In this document: positions 36,302-45,161 of the stretch, piece after piece
How the letters are laid out: every line of letters starts with the position of its first letter
Position numbering within the stretch: position 1 is the stretch's first letter
From: Marinobacter azerbaijanicus
Lineage (GTDB): Bacteria > Pseudomonadota > Gammaproteobacteria > Pseudomonadales > Oleiphilaceae
DNA length: 64,000 bases
Direction: 5' to 3'
Assembly: GCF_030250645.1 (NCBI RefSeq)
Contig: NZ_JASSVS010000003.1
Coordinates: 1 to 64,000 of the forward strand
Position numbers and translations under genes: made by a program
Notes under the pieces: model-generated
Database searches by the model: none
Told to the model about the DNA's origin: nothing
The model's input: the letters and a program-made list of their open reading frames with translations, nothing else

Positions 36302-37879
36302 ATGAGCAAGACAGCAAAAATCGCCATAATCGGCACCGGATTCTCCGGCCTGGGCATGGGCATCAAACTCAAAGAAGCCGGATACGACAACTTCGTCATC
36401 CTGGAACAGAGCGACGACGTCGGCGGCACCTGGCACGAAAACCACTACCCCGGCTGCGCCTGTGACGTCCAGTCTGCCCTCTACTCCTTCTCGTTCGAAC
36501 AGAACCCCAACTGGACCCGCATGTTCGCCCAGCAGAAAGAAATCCAGGCCTACCTGCGATCCTGCGCTGAAAAATACGACCTGATGAAACACGTACGCCT
36601 GAACACCCATGTGGCCGGCGCCCGATTCGACGAAAAGACCCAAAGCTGGACCGTAGAAACCTGCGACAGCCCCGAACTCTGGGCCTACATGCAGAAGAAA
36701 GGCCTGAACCCCGGCGACAGACTGGACCGTAAGGACAAAGACCTGCCCGAATTCAGCGCCTTCAAAGCGGATGTCGTTGTTTCCGGCATGGGCGGCCTCA
36801 GTACACCTGCCTACCCCAGCATCAAGGGCCTCGACACCTTCACCGGCAAAAGCTTCCACTCCCAGGACTGGGACCACGATTACGACTTCAAAGGCAAGCG
36901 CGTTGCCGTCATCGGCACCGGCGCCTCAGCCATCCAGTTCGTCCCGGAAGTGGCCAAAGACGCTGCTCACCTGGATCTCTACCAGCGCACTCCACCGTGG
37001 ATCGTGCCCAAACCGGACCGCGAGATCCGCCCGCTGGAACGGATGATGTTCCAGAAGTTCCCGCAGACCCTGAATGCCTTCCGCCAGAGCATCTACTGGA
37101 TGCTGGAAGCCCGTGTGCTGGGTTTTGTAGGTAACCCGCGGATTCTGAAAATCGGTGAGCTGCAGGCCCGCCGCCACATCCGCAACCAGATCAAGGACAA
37201 GGAACTGCGCAGGAAAGTCACCCCGGATTTCCACTTCGGCTGCAAGCGGGTGCTGATTTCCAACAACTATTACCCGGCGCTGGCCCAGGGCAACGTCGAC
37301 GTGCTGACCGACGGCATCCGCGAGGTGCGCGGCAATGTGATCGTGGATAACAACGGCAACGAGCGGGAAGTGGACTGCATCATCTACGGCACCGGCTTCA
37401 AGGCCCAGGACCCGATCCCCGCCGGCATGGTGCGCGGCCGTAACGGCCAGGATCTGCTGGACGCCTGGAAAAACGGTGCCGAAGCCTACAAAGGCAGCAC
37501 CATTCACGGTTTCCCCAACTTCTTCATGCTGATGGGCCCCAACACCGGCCTGGGCCACAGCTCCATGGTCTATATGATCGAAAGCCAGATCCAGTACGTG
37601 CTGGACGCCCTGAAGAAAATGCAGAAGCACGGCTGGAAGAGCGTGGAAGTGAAGGAAGACGCCCTGAGCAAATACAACGCCTCGATTCACGCCAAACTCG
37701 GCGACTCGGTCTGGCAGACTGGCTGCAAGAGCTGGTATGTCAACGAAAACGGCAAGAACACCACCCTGTGGCCGGGCTTCACCTGGCAGTTCCGGCAGCA
37801 GACCCGGCGGTTTGATGCGGGGCAGTATGTGTGTGAGCCGGAGGCTGTTGAAGTGGGCGAAGTTACACCGGCACTGTAG
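36302..37879 (+). CDS. Baeyer-Villiger-type FAD monooxygenase
   Basis: A 525-residue class B flavin monooxygenase. FAD motif GTGFSG (11-16), YPGCACDVQS typical of cyclohexanone/phenylacetone-type enzymes, fingerprint F180TGKSFHSQDW190, second Rossmann GTGASAIQ, and GTGFKAQDPIP at the C-terminal side. It would insert oxygen beside a carbonyl using NADPH, turning ketones to esters. The YPGxxCD form sets it apart from the AlmA/EthA-like enzyme at 8984. A TetR regulator is divergent. The ATG at 36302 follows GAGGTAG; the longer upstream frame runs into the hairpin repeat and is rejected. Confidence 0.85.
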   Translation: MSKTAKIAIIGTGFSGLGMGIKLKEAGYDNFVILEQSDDVGGTWHENHYPGCACDVQSALYSFSFEQNPNWTRMFAQQKEIQAYLRSCAEKYDLMKHVRLNTHVAGARFDEKTQSWTVETCDSPELWAYMQKKGLNPGDRLDRKDKDLPEFSAFKADVVVSGMGGLSTPAYPSIKGLDTFTGKSFHSQDWDHDYDFKGKRVAVIGTGASAIQFVPEVAKDAAHLDLYQRTPPWIVPKPDREIRPLERMMFQKFPQTLNAFRQSIYWMLEARVLGFVGNPRILKIGELQARRHIRNQIKDKELRRKVTPDFHFGCKRVLISNNYYPALAQGNVDVLTDGIREVRGNVIVDNNGNEREVDCIIYGTGFKAQDPIPAGMVRGRNGQDLLDAWKNGAEAYKGSTIHGFPNFFMLMGPNTGLGHSSMVYMIESQIQYVLDALKKMQKHGWKSVEVKEDALSKYNASIHAKLGDSVWQTGCKSWYVNENGKNTTLWPGFTWQFRQQTRRFDAGQYVCEPEAVEVGEVTPAL

Positions 37880-37966
37880 AGGCCTCGGCCGGTACGGTAC
37901 CCAATATGGGCATGAGTTTACCCATATTGGGTACTTGGCAAAGCCAGACGCCTTTGCCTCTACAGT
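37873..37966. terminator. Nested inverted repeats between convergent genes
   Basis: Inner: GTACCCAATATGGG (37897-37910) and CCCATATTGGGTAC (37921-37934), a perfect 14-bp stem with a 10-base loop. Outer: ACTGTAGAGGC (37873-37883) and GCCTCTACAGT (37956-37966), which contain the stop codons of both genes. Probably a bidirectional terminator; no long U-run. Confidence 0.6.
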
Positions 37967-39171
37967 CCCGGCGCCAACTGCGGAAAATACCAGGGTTCTG
38001 CATGTTCAGGAATTTCCCATTTCAGTGGAGACCGGTTACTGGTTTCACTCAGCAGTCCGTCCTGTTTCATCTGGTTCAACAGCCTGCGTGCACTGCGTTC
38101 CTGCATCCCCGTCAATGCAATGGCCTGCTTACGATCCAGCGATCCCTGGATAAAGGCATTGAACAGCACCAGGCTGGCTGTTGGTTTCAGTTCGGCATCG
38201 ACACCCGGAACCCGCTTATCGTTGCGAGCCACCACGTAACGGTCAATCCTCTCCCGGAGTTTGTCGAGCGCGAGAAGACCTGACATATAGTTTGCCTGGT
38301 CGAGGGCGGTATCAAGGACAAACTCGCAGAATTCCATCAATCCTCGCTGGCTGAGATAACCTCTGCCATCACTGCTCCCTTGCCGGGGATAATCCGCCCG
38401 GGCCAGAGCCGCTTTATAGGTGTCTGCCGATCGCGCCAGACCACGGCTGAGGCACCAGACGCCGTAACTCTCAAGCCCGGCGGCTTTCAGTGCAGCATCC
38501 GTCCACAATCGGATAACGCGCCCATTGCCGTCAAGGAATGGATGAATCCAGAGAAAGCGGTGGTGGGCGGCCGCAATAGCAATCAGTTTGTGGTCACCGC
38601 TGTATTTTCTGGGGTGATATTCATCGCAGAACCGTGGCATCAGCTCGGGAAGGGCCTGATATGCCGGCGGTACGTGCCTGCCAACCTCGACGTCACGCTG
38701 GCGCCATTGTCCCGGTTCAACCAATTCCAGGAGATTGCCTTTTTGATCACGAACTTCCCTGAGTGAGTCTGGCACCTGGGCGTAAAAGCGCCGGTGAAGC
38801 TCCAGCATAAACTCTGGTGAATAGATCTCATCCAGTTCCGGGGCGTTTGCATACAGCCACTTCTGAACCTCGATATGGGCAAGTGACTCCCTTTGCAGAT
38901 CACGTTTTACAGGGTCATCGCTGTAATGTCCTTTTTGGGCCTGGCGAATCTCATGCGGTTGCGTGCGGTTACCCTCGATCAGGTTCGAGTAGTAGGAATT
39001 AATAACTGCCATGTGCAGCCGAAGGGTTTCTGCACTTTGCGGGGACAGTCGCCCGGCCAGTTTTGCGGAAATCCGGTTTAGCTCCATGGCTTTGTCAGGC
39101 AGGGCTGATCTTCTGAGCGCCTGCTCGCCGGGTACGAAGGGTGCGAGGTCCATAATTGATATTTTGGTCAT
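37960..39171 (-). CDS. Fic-family AMP-transferase-like protein
   Basis: A 403-residue Fic protein. The catalytic motif is complete: H210-PFLDGNGRVIR, as needed to transfer AMP (or another nucleotide group) to a target hydroxyl. The N-terminal inhibitory motif S62-NLI-E66-G67 fits the (S/T)xxxE(G/N) rule, so the enzyme should be self-inhibited (class II). A winged helix at the C-terminus (MQERSARRLLNQMKQDGLL) suggests DNA binding or protein contact. No antitoxin is seen nearby. The target is unknown. Confidence 0.87.
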   Translation of the reverse strand: MTKISIMDLAPFVPGEQALRRSALPDKAMELNRISAKLAGRLSPQSAETLRLHMAVINSYYSNLIEGNRTQPHEIRQAQKGHYSDDPVKRDLQRESLAHIEVQKWLYANAPELDEIYSPEFMLELHRRFYAQVPDSLREVRDQKGNLLELVEPGQWRQRDVEVGRHVPPAYQALPELMPRFCDEYHPRKYSGDHKLIAIAAAHHRFLWIHPFLDGNGRVIRLWTDAALKAAGLESYGVWCLSRGLARSADTYKAALARADYPRQGSSDGRGYLSQRGLMEFCEFVLDTALDQANYMSGLLALDKLRERIDRYVVARNDKRVPGVDAELKPTASLVLFNAFIQGSLDRKQAIALTGMQERSARRLLNQMKQDGLLSETSNRSPLKWEIPEHAEPWYFPQLAPGL

Positions 39172-39383
39172 GGAAATTCCAAGAAATTGGCCGGTTTAAT
39201 GTCCACGTATTGCACCAAGCAAAGTTATGATATTTATGGAATTAAAAAAGAAAAATCGCAATATAAATGAGATCTGTGTCCGGTTTGTTGTCCAGGTTCA
39301 TGTTCAGAATAGTTTACCGATCACTTGATCGCCAGCTTTCTCTGAATCATGGTTTGAACAAGGGAGCAACAGGAGCATGCGCA

Positions 39384-40349
39384 ATGACCAAACCTACCCT
39401 TCCTGACAGATCCCGGATTCTGGAAGCGGAGCAGCGTATTCGACCACACCTGGGCGAAACGCCGCTTCTGAATGTGCCTGACCTGGATGCTGCCATCGGC
39501 CAGCCGCTGGCACTAAAGTGCGAGAGCCTTCAGCGCACCGGCAGCTTCAAGGCCCGTGGCGCCCTGAACTGGCTGCTGACTGCCGGTGAAGACGAACTCA
39601 GGGCCGGACTGGTGACGGTGTCTGCTGGAAATCACGCCATCGCCCTGGCCTGGGCGGCGGCCATGCAGGATGTGCCGCTCACGGTGGTCATGCCCGAAGG
39701 CTCCAGCCCATTGAAGATCCGTCGCACCCGGGCGCTGGGTGCCGAGGTGATTGTCCAGGGCACTATCCAGCAGGCGGTGGCCCTGTGCCACCAATTGCGT
39801 GATGAGAAGGGGCTGACCCTGGTCCACCCCTATAACGATGTCCGCATCATGGCCGGGCAGGGCACCGTCGGGCTGGAATTGCTGCGCCAGAGACCGGGTG
39901 TGGAGCGGGTGCTGTGCCCCATTGGCGGCGGTGGACTGATTTCCGGGCTGGGTCTCGCTATCAAGGCTCAAAGGCCGGAGGTGGAGCTGATTGGCGTGGA
40001 GCCGGAAGGGGCGGCCACCATGTTCAATGCCTGGCAAAAGCAGGATGCCAGTGCCAGCCTCGATTCGGTGAATACCTGGGCCGCCAGCCTGGCACCGGCA
40101 GTCGTCGGGGACTGCACCTATGCCGCTTCCCGCCAGGTGGTGGACCGTATCGTGACGGTTTCCGAGGACAGTATACGGAAGGCCACACGGAGGCTGCTGA
40201 CTGAGGCACGGCTCTACGTTGAACCCGGCGCCAGTGTTGGCCTGGCGGCCTTGCTGGAAAACCAGGTTCCGCCTGCTCCGGACAGGGCCACGGCTCTGAT
40301 CATAACCGGTGGCAACCTGGATCCGGAACAGGTCAGTCAGTGCCTTTAG
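39384..40349 (+). CDS. Threonine/serine dehydratase (PLP-dependent)
   Basis: A 321-residue fold-type II PLP enzyme. The cofactor lysine is in GSFKARGA, the phosphate-binding loop is PIGGGGLISGL, and SAGNHAIALAWAA contacts the substrate. It should deaminate threonine or serine to 2-oxobutyrate or pyruvate (or act as serine racemase); it lacks the C-terminal ACT regulatory domain of biosynthetic IlvA, so it is of the catabolic type. The start at 39384 is set by AGGAG; the longer frame upstream is in AT-rich promoter sequence. Confidence 0.82.
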   Translation: MTKPTLPDRSRILEAEQRIRPHLGETPLLNVPDLDAAIGQPLALKCESLQRTGSFKARGALNWLLTAGEDELRAGLVTVSAGNHAIALAWAAAMQDVPLTVVMPEGSSPLKIRRTRALGAEVIVQGTIQQAVALCHQLRDEKGLTLVHPYNDVRIMAGQGTVGLELLRQRPGVERVLCPIGGGGLISGLGLAIKAQRPEVELIGVEPEGAATMFNAWQKQDASASLDSVNTWAASLAPAVVGDCTYAASRQVVDRIVTVSEDSIRKATRRLLTEARLYVEPGASVGLAALLENQVPPAPDRATALIITGGNLDPEQVSQCL

Positions 40350-40367
40350 CAGGCGAAGTGGGCTCGC

Positions 40368-41141
40368 TTAGCTGACCAGCGTGCCGCCATCCACGGCCAG
40401 GCACTGCCCGGTGATATGTCGCCCGGCCTCGGAGGCCAGCAGTACGGCGGCGCCCTTGAGATCTTCCTCGCCACCAAAGCGATTCAGCGGAATGCGCTCG
40501 AGCATTTTGTCCCCCTGGGCGTCCAGAAGCCCCTGGGACATCTTCGACGGGAAGAAGCCCGGGCACAGGGCGTTCACATTGATGTTGTAGTGGCCCCATT
40601 CGGACGCCAGCGCGCGGGTGAAGTTCACCATGGCGCCCTTGCTGGTGTTGTAGGCGATGGTCTTCATGCCTTCCGGGTTGCCGGACAGGCCCGCGATGGA
40701 GGCGATGTTGATCACCTTGCCGGTGTTGCGGGGAATCATGCAGCGCTTGCCCACGGTCTGGGTGAGGAAGAACGCCGCATTCACGTTCAGGTTCATCACC
40801 TTCATCCAGCCTTCCGCCGGGTAGTCTTCCGCTGGCGCACCCCAGGTGGCACCGGCGTTGTTAACCAGGATGTCGATATCGCCAAACTGGCTGATCACCT
40901 GATCCACCACGGCGGGAATGCCTTCAAGATCGGACAGGTCCGCAGCAATGGTCACCACCTCAATGCCCTGGGCTTCGAGGTGTGTTTTGGCGTCGTCCAG
41001 CTCATGCTGCTTGCGGGCGCTGATGGCAATTCTGGCACCCAGCTCGCCCAGGGCTTCGGCCATCTGCAGGCCCAGGCCACGGGAACCGCCGGTGATGAAA
41101 GCGACCTTGCCGGTCAGGTCCAGTAGTTGTTTTACGCTCAT
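40368..41141 (-). CDS. Short-chain dehydrogenase/reductase
   Basis: A 257-residue classical SDR. TGGSRGLG binds NAD(P), NNAG (in VNNAGATWG) is the structural motif, and Y-N-T-S-K is the catalytic YxxxK with an upstream serine in NIASIAGLSG. It oxidises or reduces a hydroxyl/keto group, possibly a hydroxyacyl-CoA by context. It is the third gene of an operon with two acyl-CoA dehydrogenases, 18 bases after the second one. Confidence 0.85.
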   Translation of the reverse strand: MSVKQLLDLTGKVAFITGGSRGLGLQMAEALGELGARIAISARKQHELDDAKTHLEAQGIEVVTIAADLSDLEGIPAVVDQVISQFGDIDILVNNAGATWGAPAEDYPAEGWMKVMNLNVNAAFFLTQTVGKRCMIPRNTGKVINIASIAGLSGNPEGMKTIAYNTSKGAMVNFTRALASEWGHYNINVNALCPGFFPSKMSQGLLDAQGDKMLERIPLNRFGGEEDLKGAAVLLASEAGRHITGQCLAVDGGTLVS

Positions 41142-41159
41142 GGTGTTCTCCTTGGGGGT

Positions 41160-42308
41160 TCAGGCAGTCTTTGCCAGCAGGCCGTCGCTGACCTGCGCCA
41201 GGTGATGATCGGCATCACCGAACAGCAGGTTGATCAGGGTCAGGCGCTTGAACAGGTGAGCGGCGAACATCTCGTCGGTCACACCCATACCGCCATGCAG
41301 CTGTACGCCTTGCTGGCCCACATAACGCGCGCCCTGGCCGACCAGTGTCTTGGCCATGGAGATGGCTTCCCGGCGGCTGGCGCGGTCGTTGGAGTCGGCT
41401 TCGCTGGCCGCCAGGATGGCCATGGTTTTCGTCTGTTCGGTCTGGATAAACATGTCTGCCATGCGATGCTGCAGTACCTGGAATTTTCCGATGGGCACCC
41501 CGAACTGCTTGCGGGTCTTGATGTACTCAAGGGTAGCAGCGTTCATGGCTTCCATGGCGCCAACCGCTTCCGCGCACAGCGCGGCAATGCCCAGATCCAC
41601 GGCTTTTTCGATGGCCGGGAATGCCTCATCAATGATGCCAATCAGGTTGTCGGCGCCGACGGTGACGTTGCTGAAGCTGATCTCGGCGGTACGGTGGCCA
41701 TCGTGGGTAGCGAAGTCGTCGACTTTGACGCCTTTGGCGCTGCTATCCACCAGGAACAGGGATAGTCCTGATTCATCATTCACGCCACCACTGGTGCGCG
41801 CGGATACGATCAGCTGATTCGCCTGGCCGCCATGGAGCACAGCGGTTTTCTGGCCGCTGATCTGGAAATGATCGCCATCCTTGCGGGCGGTGGTCTGCAC
41901 ATGGCTCAGGTTGTAGCGGGCGCCCGGCTCGTAGTGAGCGAGGGCCAGAAGCCTTTCGCCACTGGTAATACCGGGAAGGATGTCCGCTTTCTGGGCATCG
42001 TTCCCGGCATCACGGATCAGCCCGCCCGCCAGCACGACTGTGGCCAGATAGGGTTCCACCACCAGGCCGCGGCCAAAGTTTTCCATCACCACCATGGTGT
42101 CGATGGCGTTACCGCCCAGCCCGTCATAGTCTTCCGGGAAGGTGAAGCCAAGCAGTCCCATCTCGGCGAAGTTCGACCAGGTGGCCCGGTCGATGCCGGT
42201 TCCGGAGCTGATAATTTCCCCGCGCTTTTCGAAGCCGTATTCGTTGGTCACGAAGCGGCGCAGAGAATCGTTCAGCATTTGCTGTTCTTCGCTCAGATCA
42301 AAATTCAT
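41160..42308 (-). CDS. Acyl-CoA dehydrogenase (first-strand partner)
   Basis: A 382-residue FAD acyl-CoA dehydrogenase: MNFDLSEEQQMLNDSLRRFV at the N-terminus and QGVQLHGGMGVTDEMFAAHL at the C-terminal FAD/substrate region. These enzymes desaturate acyl-CoA at C2-C3. It follows another acyl-CoA dehydrogenase by 9 bases; such side-by-side pairs often form a heteromeric enzyme for branched, aromatic or sterol side-chain acyl-CoAs. The catalytic base is not easily placed, which fits a partner subunit. Confidence 0.83.
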   Translation of the reverse strand: MNFDLSEEQQMLNDSLRRFVTNEYGFEKRGEIISSGTGIDRATWSNFAEMGLLGFTFPEDYDGLGGNAIDTMVVMENFGRGLVVEPYLATVVLAGGLIRDAGNDAQKADILPGITSGERLLALAHYEPGARYNLSHVQTTARKDGDHFQISGQKTAVLHGGQANQLIVSARTSGGVNDESGLSLFLVDSSAKGVKVDDFATHDGHRTAEISFSNVTVGADNLIGIIDEAFPAIEKAVDLGIAALCAEAVGAMEAMNAATLEYIKTRKQFGVPIGKFQVLQHRMADMFIQTEQTKTMAILAASEADSNDRASRREAISMAKTLVGQGARYVGQQGVQLHGGMGVTDEMFAAHLFKRLTLINLLFGDADHHLAQVSDGLLAKTA

Positions 42309-42317
42309 AGCGCCTCC

Positions 42318-43505
42318 TTAAAGACCGAGCACGAGTTGGGAAATGATATTGCGCTGGATCTCGTTGGACCCACCGAAGATCGACAGCTTGCGCATATTGA
42401 AGTAATCGCCGGCAGAGGGCGTGGCCTCCATTGAGCCCGCCCGAGGACCGTTGTAGTCAAGCTCCAGCGCCTCCGGAATATGGGCAATGGCATCCTGGCC
42501 GCCTGCTTCCATCAGCATTTCAAACAGCTGCTGGCCGATCTCGGTACCGCGGATCTTCAGAATCGACGCCTGCGGGCCCGGGCCGCGCTTGTCGGTCAGT
42601 ACCCGCAACACCGTCAGCTCAAGAGCACGCAGCTCAGCATCCAGCTGCGCCAGCCGGTCACGGAACCGGGTGTTCTCGATCAACGGCCGCTGGCCATCCT
42701 GCTCCTGGCGCGCCACTTCCTTGAGCCGCTTCATCATGGCTTTCCACTGCCCCACATTCGCCAGCCCGGTACGCTCGTGACCCAGCAGGAACTTGGCGTA
42801 GGTCCAGCCCTGGTTCTCCTCACCAATCAGATTCTCGGCCGGCACCTTCACGTTGTCGAAGTAGACCTCGTTTATCTCATGCTCACCGTCCAGCATGATG
42901 ATGGGCCGAACCTCGATGCCGGGAGTGTTCATATCAATCAGCAGGAACGAAATACCCTGCTGTGGCTTGCCTTCATTGCTGGTGCGCACCAGGCAGAATA
43001 TCCAGTCAGCGTGCTGGCCCAGGGTGGTCCAGGTTTTCTGGCCGTTGACAATGTAGTGGTCGCCTTCGCGCTTGGCGGATGTGCGCAGTGAGGCCAGGTC
43101 GGAACCGGCGCCGGGCTCGGAGTAACCCTGGCACCACCAGTCTTCGCCACTGAGAATGCCTGGCAGGAAGCGTTGCTTCTGCTCGTCATTGCCAAAGGTC
43201 ATGATCACGGGGGCGACCATGCGCAGCCCGAAATCCAGCTGGCGGGGCGCACCGGCAAGGGCACGCTCTTCCTCGAAGATGATCTGCTGAATCGGGTCCC
43301 AGCCGGTTCCGCCATATTCTTTCGGCCAGGTGGATGCACCCCAGCCCTTATCAAACAGAATTTTCTGCCAGCGTTCGGTCATCGCCTTGTCCGGGCGCAG
43401 GCGTTTCTGCACACGTTCGCGGATGTCATCCGGCAGGTTGTCTTCAAGAAACTGGCGAACTTCAGTGCGGAACGCCTCTTGTTCGGGGGTGTAATTCAGG
43501 TCCAT
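42318..43505 (-). CDS. Acyl-CoA dehydrogenase
   Basis: A 395-residue acyl-CoA dehydrogenase, first gene of the SDR operon. Marks: MDLNYTPEQEAFRTEVRQFL, WCQGYSEPGAGSDLASLRT (FAD-binding strand), YIVNGQKTWTTLGQHADW, and the C-terminal IFGGSNEIQRNIISQLVLG. The SEPGAGSDL and GGSNEIQ stretches are typical of the IVD-like family. It probably works with the downstream dehydrogenase on one substrate. The region upstream carries two hairpin repeats (copies B and C). Confidence 0.85.
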   Translation of the reverse strand: MDLNYTPEQEAFRTEVRQFLEDNLPDDIRERVQKRLRPDKAMTERWQKILFDKGWGASTWPKEYGGTGWDPIQQIIFEEERALAGAPRQLDFGLRMVAPVIMTFGNDEQKQRFLPGILSGEDWWCQGYSEPGAGSDLASLRTSAKREGDHYIVNGQKTWTTLGQHADWIFCLVRTSNEGKPQQGISFLLIDMNTPGIEVRPIIMLDGEHEINEVYFDNVKVPAENLIGEENQGWTYAKFLLGHERTGLANVGQWKAMMKRLKEVARQEQDGQRPLIENTRFRDRLAQLDAELRALELTVLRVLTDKRGPGPQASILKIRGTEIGQQLFEMLMEAGGQDAIAHIPEALELDYNGPRAGSMEATPSAGDYFNMRKLSIFGGSNEIQRNIISQLVLGL

Positions 43506-43598
43506 GTTTCACCTCTATGTCTGGTGGCTGAGGTTGACGGTTTTGACTTCTGAGTTGCCTGTTGGTTTTTAATGCCGGGCCTGCGGGCCTTGGTGGTT

Positions 43599-43711
43599 GT
43601 GCCGGGCGGGGAGACCCTTTCAAAACACGCTCCTTCGGCCCATCCCTGGGGCGCTTGGGCTCCGCCATCCATGGCTCCGCACAGTTTTGAAAGGGTCTCC
43701 CCGCCCGGCAC
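43599..43711 (-). repeat. Hairpin repeat, copy B
   Basis: Second copy of the element, core on the minus strand. Arms 43599-43626 and 43684-43711 (28 bases) are perfectly complementary. Core of 57 bases: starts (minus strand) TGTGCGGAGCCATGGATGGC and ends CCGAAGGAGCGT. Its second small hairpin reads CCCA-GGGA-TGGG, a paired change from CACA-TGTG in copies A and D. Begins 94 bases before the acyl-CoA dehydrogenase start. Confidence 0.88.
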
Positions 43712-43807
43712 TTCGAGTCTGTGCGTGCCTGCCGTTGTGAATTGCAAGAAGCGGTCGCGGCCCACTATTCAAAAGTTGCACCTGTTGGCCATCACACAAA
43801 GCTCTGG

Positions 43808-43920
43808 GCGGCTGTTGGGTAGGGGTGTCCAAAACCGTGCGGAGCCATGGATGGCGGAGCTCGAGCGTCACATGGACGTGCCGAAGGAGCGAGTTTTGGA
43901 CACCCCTACCCAACAGCCGC
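43808..43920 (+). repeat. Hairpin repeat, copy C
   Basis: Third copy, core on the plus strand, 96 bases from copy B and in opposite orientation. Arms 43808-43835 and 43893-43920 (28 bases) are perfectly complementary. Core of 57 bases starting CGTGCGGAGCCATGGATGGC and ending CCGAAGGAGCGA. It lies 29 bases beyond the thiolase stop. The rest of 43506-43949 holds no gene. Confidence 0.88.
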
Positions 43921-43949
43921 TTCCACCCAAGCAATAGGCAAACAGAGCT

Positions 43950-45131
43950 TCAGGCGACTTCAAACAATCCCGCAGCACCCATGCCAGTACCGACACACAT
44001 GGTAACGACGACGTACTTAACACCACGGCGCTTGCCCTCGATCAGGGCGTGGCCGACCAGGCGGGAACCGGTGGTGCCGTAGGGGTGGCCGACGGCAATG
44101 GCGCCGCCGTTGACGTTCAGGCGGTCCATCGGGATGCCGAGTTTGCGCTGGCAGTAGAGCACCTGAACGGCGAAGGCTTCGTTGAGTTCCCACAGGCCGA
44201 TGTCGTCAACCGTCAGGCCGGCGCGCTTGAGCAGCTTGGGAACCGCGAAGACCGGGCCGATGCCCATTTCGTCTGGCTCACAACCGGCCACGGCGAAGCC
44301 GCGGAAGATGCCCAGTGGCGTGGCGCCGCGCTGTTCGGCGATTTTGCTGTCCATCAGCACGCATGCAGAAGCACCGTCGGAGAACTGGCTGGCGTTGCCG
44401 GCGGTGACTACGCCGCCTTCCTTCGCGGAGCGGATCTTGCTGACGCCTTCCAGGTTGGTGTCGGGGCGGATGCCCTCGTCCTGGCTGACGGTGACTTCCT
44501 GGCTGCTGAGCTGGCCTGTGGCCTTGTCGGCGACGCCCATGGTGGTGGTGATGGGCACGATTTCGTCGTCGAACTTGCCGTCTTCACGGGCCTTGGCGGC
44601 CAGGTTCTGGCTGCGGACGCCGTACTCGTCCATGTCTTCTTTCTTGATGCCGTAGCGCTTGGCCACGGTTTCTGCGGTGTCCAGCATGGACCAGTACAGC
44701 TCCGGCTTGTTCTTGGCCAGCCAGGGCTCCATGAGGTAGTTCTGGTTGAGGTTGGCCTGGACGGTGGAGATGGATTCCACGCCGCCGGCAACCATCACCG
44801 GCACCCGGTCCACGGCAATGTGGTGGGCCGCCATGGCAATGGCCTGCAGGCCGGATGAGCAGAAGCGGTTGATGGTGGCGCCGGCCACGGACACCGGCAG
44901 GCCGGCGCGGATGGCGCCCATACGGGCGACGTCGTTACCGGTGGAGCCTTCCGGCAGGGCGCAGCCCATCAGTACGTCTTCGATTTCGTTGGGGTCGACT
45001 TTGGAGCGCTCGACCGCGTGCTGGATGGCGTGGCCCGCCAAAGTAGCACCGTGGGTCATGTTCAGGCCGCCGCGCCAGGATTTGGCCAGGGGCGTGCGGG
45101 CAGTGGATACGATGACAACATCATTGGACAT
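43950..45131 (-). CDS. Acetyl-CoA C-acyltransferase (thiolase)
   Basis: A 393-residue thiolase. The nucleophilic cysteine lies in [11 protein letters not shown] near residue 90, the histidine in [18 protein letters not shown], and the second cysteine in [11 protein letters not shown]. It cleaves 3-ketoacyl-CoA to acetyl-CoA in beta-oxidation (or makes acetoacetyl-CoA). It follows the FadB-like gene by 30 bases as the second gene of that operon, giving a complete beta-oxidation pair. Confidence 0.88.
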   Translation of the reverse strand: MSNDVVIVSTARTPLAKSWRGGLNMTHGATLAGHAIQHAVERSKVDPNEIEDVLMGCALPEGSTGNDVARMGAIRAGLPVSVAGATINRFCSSGLQAIAMAAHHIAVDRVPVMVAGGVESISTVQANLNQNYLMEPWLAKNKPELYWSMLDTAETVAKRYGIKKEDMDEYGVRSQNLAAKAREDGKFDDEIVPITTTMGVADKATGQLSSQEVTVSQDEGIRPDTNLEGVSKIRSAKEGGVVTAGNASQFSDGASACVLMDSKIAEQRGATPLGIFRGFAVAGCEPDEMGIGPVFAVPKLLKRAGLTVDDIGLWELNEAFAVQVLYCQRKLGIPMDRLNVNGGAIAVGHPYGTTGSRLVGHALIEGKRRGVKYVVVTMCVGTGMGAAGLFEVA

Positions 45132-45161
45132 AATAATTCTCCGAATAAATTCGTGGACCGG

